Source: PZPK01 sp965230795 (GTDB taxonomy: Bacteria; Pseudomonadota; Gammaproteobacteria; Pseudomonadales; Oleiphilaceae). Taken from it: DNA of 64,000 bases. How positions within the stretch are numbered: position 1 is the stretch's first letter; each line of letters begins with the position of its first letter. The translations under genes were made by a program, and so were the position numbers. Location: NCBI GenBank assembly GCA_965230795.1, contig OZ246020.1, positions 558,001 to 622,000 on the forward strand, read 5' to 3'. The notes under the pieces were generated by a model. That model ran no database searches. It saw only the letters and a program-made list of their open reading frames with translations, and was not told the origin of the DNA. This document shows, piece after piece, positions 61,426 through 64,000 of this stretch.

Positions 61426-62037
61426 TCAGGCTTTTGCGGAAGGGCGGCTCGATACTTGTTGATACCAGCGCTTCAGATTCACATGCTCATCTTCAATCCG
61501 GATATTGTTCACCCGATTGAAGTCAATCGCGCACAAAGCCGTAATGTCTGCAATACTGAATTGCGCGCCAGCGAAGTAGTCATTGTTTTCCAGATGTCGA
61601 TCCATGAACTTCAGGAACTTCAATACCTGGCTGCGGCATTCTTCTCCCCATTCAGGTATGGGTGTCATTCGATCTTTGAAATAACCGCTTGTATGCTGGA
61701 AGCACATACCTGTGGGCATGAAAAAGTAGAACTCAAGCCAGCGCTGCCACATTTCGATGCGTGCCTTTTCCTCGGGCGATGATCCCATCAGGGCAGGCTC
61801 TGGCTGTGTCTCTTCAAAATAGCGACAAATTGCGATGGTTTCGCAGATACAGGTGCCGTTATCCAACTCGAGAACCGGGACTTTGGTGAGCGGACTTTTA
61901 CGACGGAATTCAGCGCTGAGGTTTTCGCCTTTCTGCAGATCCATCTCCACGAACTCAATATTCTCTATGCCCTTTTCAGCCAAAAACATTCGCACGCGTC
62001 TTGGATTCGGCGCAATTTTCATTTCATAGATTTTCAT
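61426..62037 (-). CDS. Glutathione S-transferase family protein
   Basis: This 203-residue protein has an N-terminal thioredoxin-like domain (1-80) with KVPVLELDNGTCICET (the cis-Pro and glutathione site) and a C-terminal helical domain (about 90-200) with SIADITALCAIDF, the N-capping box of the family. It conjugates or uses glutathione; the substrate is not known. The start ATG at 62037 lies just after a 12-bp palindrome (62039-62050) that overlaps its ribosome-site region. It is divergent from a TetR gene, which may regulate it. Confidence 0.88.
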   Translation of the reverse strand: MKIYEMKIAPNPRRVRMFLAEKGIENIEFVEMDLQKGENLSAEFRRKSPLTKVPVLELDNGTCICETIAICRYFEETQPEPALMGSSPEEKARIEMWQRWLEFYFFMPTGMCFQHTSGYFKDRMTPIPEWGEECRSQVLKFLKFMDRHLENNDYFAGAQFSIADITALCAIDFNRVNNIRIEDEHVNLKRWYQQVSSRPSAKA

Positions 62038-62142
62038 CGAGACTGGTCTCTTTTTCTGAACGAACGGTTAGAAATTTAGCTATCCTAAAGTGGATGGTCA
62101 ATGATTCGTCTGTTCAAAGGTTTAAAATGGAGTGTTTTGGCT

Positions 62143-62736
62143 GTGGGAAGACCAAAGGGGTTTAATGAGGAAAGAGTTCTGAATCTCGCGATGAAGCTGT
62201 TCTGGAAGCAAGGTTACGACACCACGTCAATGCAACAACTCGTGGATACCCTTGGCATTAATCGGTTCAGCCTCTATGACTCTTTCGGAGGTAAGAAGCA
62301 GTTATTCATCAGGACCCTGCATCATTATCGTTCACATGTACTCGCGCGTTTACTTGGGCCTCTGGCTAATTCAGAACGTCTGAACCCGCGCTCGAAAGTG
62401 CTGGATTATCTGGCCTTAATGAAACAGGAGCTGCTGGCACCGACCGGGCGTCTCGGGTGTATGATTCAGCGCAGTGTTTATTCCAGCCTGGTAGACGATA
62501 CCGAGGTTCGGTGTGTCATTCAGAGCATGTACCAGGATATTCGTTTGGCTCTGGAGTCCGTTATCAGCGAGGGACAGACAAGCGGGGAGTTCGGCCTGTC
62601 TCAGGGAGCTACTACCAGGGCTGAGCACTTACTGGTGTGTCTGCAAGAAGTTTTGGTAGTGAGCCAGATGCACGATGACAAGGCCTTTCTAGAAAACCAG
62701 TTTTCTTTGCTGGAAAGCCAAGTCGCAGCGTGGTAA
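62143..62736 (+). CDS. TetR-family transcriptional regulator
   Basis: This protein of about 197 residues has a TetR-type helix-turn-helix near its N-terminus (GRPKGFNEERVLNLAMKLFWKQGYDTTSMQQL, visible core DTTSMQQLVDTLGI then SLYDSFGGKKQLF) and a C-terminal ligand-binding region. I prefer the GTG at 62143, which places GRPKGF at the N-terminus as in relatives and has GGAG upstream; an ATG at 62101 would add 14 residues. Divergence from the transferase gene suggests that it represses that gene and itself. The ligand is unknown. Confidence 0.88.
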   Translation: MGRPKGFNEERVLNLAMKLFWKQGYDTTSMQQLVDTLGINRFSLYDSFGGKKQLFIRTLHHYRSHVLARLLGPLANSERLNPRSKVLDYLALMKQELLAPTGRLGCMIQRSVYSSLVDDTEVRCVIQSMYQDIRLALESVISEGQTSGEFGLSQGATTRAEHLLVCLQEVLVVSQMHDDKAFLENQFSLLESQVAAW

Positions 62737-62739
62737 TGA

Positions 62740-63342
62740 CTACTGGGTATTGATAATGCGGGTTTCGCCTTGCGAGCGCCAATTGGAAATATAAATACTG
62801 CCGGCGGAACGTTCCTGTTCGTAATTGTCGCCGCGCAGATTTTCAAGCTTGAGTTGGTCGATGGCAAGATCGCGAACTACTGAAACACCGCCATTCTCGA
62901 TGGGGGTGCTTTCATGATGCACACTTTGTTTTTTATAGCGAATTTCGGAGTCGGTTGTGAATGCTGAGGCAGTACCGAGCACTTCTTCCGAGGCGGAAAT
63001 GGCCTCATTATAGGCAACAGGGTCGGCATTCGAAATTTCCACACCGTCTCCACCCTTGCTGGCATTGTCTTCCAGTGACTTCACTTCCAATGAGGCAACA
63101 GGCAGGGCTTCTTTACTCTCCTGATGTTTGGTATCGACCAGATCGTCGTCTCGCAGACCGGCCTCAGGAGAACCATAGATATTCAGGAGATTCTGGCCAG
63201 AGTCAAACGCTACGCCATCCATATCGCTTTCTGACATGGGTTGCACAGCCATCGACAAACTGGCAAAGCTAATCAGTAGACTCGTCACTAAGATTTTACA
63301 GATGGAGCCAGAGATACAAGATGAGATATTGCCGGTTTTCAT
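62740..63342 (-). CDS. Small secreted protein of unknown function
   Basis: This 200-residue protein is not recognised. It has a signal peptide (about 1-32, ending SLSMA), then a mature N-terminus starting QPMSESDMDGVAFDSGQNLLNIYG. A similar M-x-D-x-x-L/M-x-x-V-x-x-Q layout after the signal is seen in several secreted proteins of marine gammaproteobacteria, but I cannot name the family. The rest is acidic, of low complexity (Ser, Asp, Glu, Ala) and probably disordered. It is convergent with the TetR gene (4 bp) and divergent from aceE (236 bp). Confidence 0.6.
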   Translation of the reverse strand: MKTGNISSCISGSICKILVTSLLISFASLSMAVQPMSESDMDGVAFDSGQNLLNIYGSPEAGLRDDDLVDTKHQESKEALPVASLEVKSLEDNASKGGDGVEISNADPVAYNEAISASEEVLGTASAFTTDSEIRYKKQSVHHESTPIENGGVSVVRDLAIDQLKLENLRGDNYEQERSAGSIYISNWRSQGETRIINTQ

Positions 63343-63578
63343 GAGTACTGCTACGACGTCTGGGTGGATTGGTTGGAAATTGTACTGATATCGATGAAAG
63401 AATGCACTAAATAAATGTGAATATTATTCAGTATATGAGCTAAAAGGGGTTTATCTCAATCTGCCCCACTAACGAAAAATGCTAACAGGGTCTAGACTGA
63501 TTAATTAGTGTGGGTGTCTGAAACGAGAAAAAATTCCAGGCACATTTTCGAGATCGACGTTCCTCAAAGGAGTAGCAC

Positions 63579-64000
63579 ATGCTGGATGACTCTGATCCAA
63601 TAGAGACTGCAGAGTGGTTGGATGCCCTGACATCGGTAATCGAAAATGAAGGCATAGATAGAGCTAAATACTTACTGACGAGACTTTCAGAAAAAGCACG
63701 TAAGGCAGGCAGTGATCTGCCGTATTCGGTCACAACGCCCTATTGCAATACCATTCCTGCGGATAAAGAGGCGCGCATGCCCGGCGATCTTTTTATGGAA
63801 CGACGAATCCGTTCGCTCATTCGCTGGAACGCCATGGCAATGGTGCTGCGTGCAAACAAGCGGCCGGGTGAACTGGGCGGCCATATTTCGTCTTTCTCTT
63901 CTTCCGCCACCTTATATGACGTCGGATTCAACTATTTCTTCCATGCCGGTGATGAAACCCGGGATGCTGACCTGGTCTATGTACAGGGTCATTCTGCTCC
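63579..64000 (+). CDS. aceE: Pyruvate dehydrogenase E1 component, 5' end (partial)
   Basis: The gene begins with the ATG at 63579, 6 bases after AAAGGAG, and runs out of the window after 140 codons. The visible part matches the homodimeric gammaproteobacterial E1: DPIETAEWLDAL near the start, TPYCNTIPADKEARMPGD, RRIRSLIRWNAMAMVLRAN and GHISSFSSSATLYDVGFN. This decarboxylates pyruvate with thiamine diphosphate in the pyruvate dehydrogenase complex. The upstream gap shows a T-rich stretch but no PdhR box that I can identify. aceF and lpd would lie beyond the edge. Confidence 0.95.
   Translation, partial: MLDDSDPIETAEWLDALTSVIENEGIDRAKYLLTRLSEKARKAGSDLPYSVTTPYCNTIPADKEARMPGDLFMERRIRSLIRWNAMAMVLRANKRPGELGGHISSFSSSATLYDVGFNYFFHAGDETRDADLVYVQGHSA

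Noticed and set aside
62039..62050. GAGACTGGTCTC palindrome as a terminator
   Set aside because: The loop would be only two bases; it is better seen as a possible operator near the transferase start, too short to claim.
62101..62142. ATG at 62101 as TetR start
   Set aside because: It gives a 14-residue leader before the GRPKGF motif that normally opens this family; kept only as an alternative.
1..64000. tRNA, rRNA, CRISPR, insertion sequence or prophage
   Set aside because: No cloverleaf, regular spaced repeats, transposase or integrase motifs were found by reading; a covariance or repeat search could still find small ones.

Overview
The window reads as ordinary chromosome of a free-living gammaproteobacterium, most likely in the Pseudomonadales/Oceanospirillales sphere. 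The evidence is gene order and protein type: pyrG-kdsA-eno-ftsB-ispD/F-truD-surE-pcm-nlpD-rpoS, coaBC-dut-algC-argB with a long membrane-anchored AlgC, a Vfr-type Crp, and a narK pair with moaA. The diheme cytochrome/beta-helix lipoprotein pair and the AraC regulator are also seen in marine oil-degrading genera such as Alcanivorax, Marinobacter or Ketobacter. The genus cannot be fixed by reading alone. No tRNA, rRNA, CRISPR array, transposase, integrase or prophage gene was seen.

Layout. 1-9 kb (minus strand): a predicted structured stretch at the left edge, an unknown membrane protein, an operon of a beta-helix lipoprotein and a diheme cytochrome lipoprotein, a membrane-bound AraC-type regulator, and a 7TM-GGDEF-EAL protein. 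9-16 kb: a nitrate locus. moaB, moaA and a NarK transporter (minus) diverge from a second NarK and a PP2C phosphatase/protein kinase fusion (plus). The shared promoter region holds a perfect FNR box and two NarL-type 7-2-7 sites. 15.6-25 kb: a potassium channel, a YgeA-type racemase, MetY, a secernin-like C69 peptidase behind a three-gene ABC importer, and a 7TM histidine kinase. 25-29 kb: a four-gene, translationally coupled lactate-oxidation operon (lutABC) led by a PhnD-like binding protein.

29-41 kb: the conserved housekeeping run pyrG to rpoS, including a fused ispDF gene. 41-52 kb: nth, a cold-shock protein, coaBC, dut, algC, argB, a diguanylate cyclase, and an unknown protein coupled to argE and argA. 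52-58.6 kb: a 1309-residue PilZ/DUF1631 protein with degenerate GGDEF and EAL domains, speD, an OsmC-like protein and vfr with two hairpins in its leader. 58.7-61.4 kb: a Cpx-like two-component pair divergent from a CpxP/Spy-like protein, with three TTTAC half-sites between them. 61.4-64 kb: a glutathione transferase, a TetR regulator, a small secreted protein and the start of aceE.

Themes. Nitrate use under low oxygen, envelope stress, cyclic-di-GMP signalling (three GGDEF/EAL-type proteins, two of them partly or wholly degenerate) and central biosynthesis sit side by side. The best candidates for undescribed biology are the beta-helix/cytochrome/AraC module with its large RNA hairpins, the unknown protein coupled to argE-argA with a possible Sm-like C-terminal domain, the binding protein leading the lut operon, and the structured left edge.
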